A stretch of DNA of 6,745 bases from contig JADZDV010000096.1 in assembly GCA_020850915.1 (NCBI GenBank), positions 1 through 6,745 on the forward strand. Reading direction: 5' to 3'. A program made the position numbers and the translations under genes. Below the pieces are notes generated by a model. It was not told where the DNA came from. It was given only the letters and a program-made list of their open reading frames with translations, and searched no databases. The DNA is from Chloroflexota bacterium (GTDB lineage Bacteria; Chloroflexota; UBA6077; JADZDV01). Positions 5,532 to 6,745 of this stretch are shown one piece after another. Each line of letters begins with the position of its first letter. Positions within the stretch are counted from its first letter, which is position 1.

Positions 5532-6745
5532 TTACACGCGGTGGGCCATCGGCAAGGTGAATAGGTAGAGGTTCACCAGGCCGAAGAGCGCCAGCGCCGT
5601 CAGATGCGGCACGAACGCTCGCGCCGAGAACCGCCCGCCCTGCGCGTGCTGGGCGATCTTGTACGCGGTGAAGATCGAGCCGCCGATGCCCAGGAACAGC
5701 ACGCCAAACTGGAGCATCTGGATCACGGACATCGGGAGGACGGCGGGTGAACCGGTCACCTGGTAGCCGACTAGCGCTGCCGTGTTGAAGAAGATCGCCT
5801 TCCCCTCCGCCAGCAGGTGGAACATATTGTGGGCGAGGTGGCCCGCCAGGTCGAGCGGGATGACGGCGTAGCCGAAGCGGGCGAAGTTCTCGGTGAAGGT
5901 GTCCCGGGTGGCGCCGCTGCTCAGGTCCGAGGCGGCCAGCACGATCACAAACGGCACGCCCATCGCCACGACGAACACCACCGTGAACGCCAGCACCCGG
6001 CTCCCGAACAGCAGGCTCGACAACGCCGCGATCATCGGCTCCCAGAAAGAGAGCATCGTGATGTTCTGGACCAGGACGATCCCCACGATTACCACCGCCA
6101 GGAACGCCTCCTGGAACTTCGGGCGCTTGATGAACCACAGCTCGCGGGTGGGGGTCCTGGGGATGAGGCGGATCGAGTCGTTGCGGCAGGTCTTGACGCA
6201 GTTCCCGCAGAAGTTGCAGTTCGCCATGCTCTGCATCGCGCGCGGCACCTCGAAGACCGGGCAGCCGGGCGTCTTGCCGTCGCCCTTGTAGCAGACCTGG
6301 TCCGTGCAGGTGGCGCAGATCTCCGGCGTGGAGCGGAGCTGGATGCCGGAGGAGCGGGAGTAGTTCCCGGACAGGCCGCCCAGGAAGCAGAGGTAGCGGC
6401 ACCAGGCCCGCCGCTCGAAGTACACGCCGGTCACCACGGCCGCCGTCACCAGCAGGCCCAGCAGGTAGCCGGAGCCGCGCGGCGACTCCACGATCCCGAA
6501 GGCGTGGTCCGACCAGGTGATCAGGATGAACGCCGCGTCGATGATCCAGATGCCGTACTTCTTGAGGAACGGCGGCACCGGCCGGCCAAGCCCCGCCACC
6601 TTCTGGACCAGGTCGATCGTGGCCGAGAAGGGGCAGATGGCGCACCAGAAGCGCCCCATGGTGAACATGAACAGGGGGATGAGCGGCCACCAGAGCACCC
6701 AGGTCAGACTGGTGCCGAGGTTGGCGGAGGCCGAGGCCGGGCCCC
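5532..6745 (-). CDS. Multi-pass membrane 4Fe-4S protein, NapH/NosR-like (5' end outside window)
   Basis: The frame is open to the right edge, giving 403 residues from the first complete codon (6743). The GTG at 6698 lies inside a membrane helix and is not the start. Cysteine motifs in order: WCAICPF (C34, C37); WCRYLCF (C115, C119); a first ferredoxin-like set C143, C146, C151 and C161; and a second, C176, C179, C182 and C186 (CxxCxxCxxxC). The first two resemble the membrane-edge motifs of Fer4_5/NapH/NosR-type proteins, and the last two probably ligate two 4Fe-4S clusters on the cytoplasmic side. Hydrophobic segments lie near 8-31, 62-78, 92-109, 213-234, 250-272, 287-320, 340-363 and 379-400. 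The helix at 287-320 carries H302, H305 and H309 on one face. Likely role: electron transfer between a cytoplasmic or quinone donor and an extracytoplasmic partner. No FMN-binding domain is visible in the part present. The precise partner is unknown; the exported rhodanese encoded next is a candidate. Confidence 0.85.
   Translation of the reverse strand, partial: GPASASANLGTSLTWVLWWPLIPLFMFTMGRFWCAICPFSATIDLVQKVAGLGRPVPPFLKKYGIWIIDAAFILITWSDHAFGIVESPRGSGYLLGLLVTAAVVTGVYFERRAWCRYLCFLGGLSGNYSRSSGIQLRSTPEICATCTDQVCYKGDGKTPGCPVFEVPRAMQSMANCNFCGNCVKTCRNDSIRLIPRTPTRELWFIKRPKFQEAFLAVVIVGIVLVQNITMLSFWEPMIAALSSLLFGSRVLAFTVVFVVAMGVPFVIVLAASDLSSGATRDTFTENFARFGYAVIPLDLAGHLAHNMFHLLAEGKAIFFNTAALVGYQVTGSPAVLPMSVIQMLQFGVLFLGIGGSIFTAYKIAQHAQGGRFSARAFVPHLTALALFGLVNLYLFTLPMAHRV

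Noticed and set aside
5215..6690. 491-codon open frame overlapping the Fe-S protein and rhodanese
   Set aside because: It runs through two genes with clear motifs in other frames and encodes no recognisable domain.
6696..6698. GTG at 6698 as the start of the Fe-S membrane protein
   Set aside because: The frame stays open to the window edge, and the codons before GTG extend the same membrane helix, so the true start lies outside.

Overview
The window is GC-rich, densely coding bacterial chromosome with six protein genes, two of them cut by the window edges. The strong GC preference at third codon positions, GTG starts, and protein sequences resembling Chloroflexota (Thermomicrobia/Sphaerobacter-like) homologues as I remember them suggest a high-GC Chloroflexota bacterium, with an actinobacterium as the alternative. 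This placement is inference. I see no RNA gene, CRISPR array, insertion sequence or phage gene.

Left part (1-2766): an inositol-monophosphatase-family gene leaves the left edge on the minus strand (1-289). A 305-base divergent intergenic region (290-594) holds weak -10-like elements for both directions, a 7-bp palindrome, and a structured leader just before the next gene. A KimA-type proton-coupled potassium importer follows on the plus strand (595-2766). All eight K+/transport residues that I recall from Bacillus subtilis KimA are present at almost gapless spacing. The protein also has a C-terminal cytosolic domain and an N-terminal extension of about 114 residues that the Bacillus protein lacks.

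Right part (2815-6745): four genes run on the minus strand, convergent with the importer. In transcription order they are a membrane protein with two ferredoxin-like and two membrane-flanking cysteine motifs (5532-6745, 5' end outside the window), an exported single-domain rhodanese (5019-5468), an OmpR/PhoB-type response regulator (4261-4935) and its sensor histidine kinase (2815-4236). Gaps are 63, 83 and 24 bases. Regulator and kinase are clearly one unit. The Fe-S protein and rhodanese look like a second unit that moves electrons or sulfur at or across the membrane. The 83-base gap could hold a separate promoter, so whether the two-component system controls the redox pair is open.

The window is mostly ordinary housekeeping and transport DNA. 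The points most worth checking are the N-terminal extension and structured leader of the potassium importer, the three histidines on one face of a membrane helix in the Fe-S protein, its pairing with an exported rhodanese, and the strong 11-bp hairpin between those two genes.
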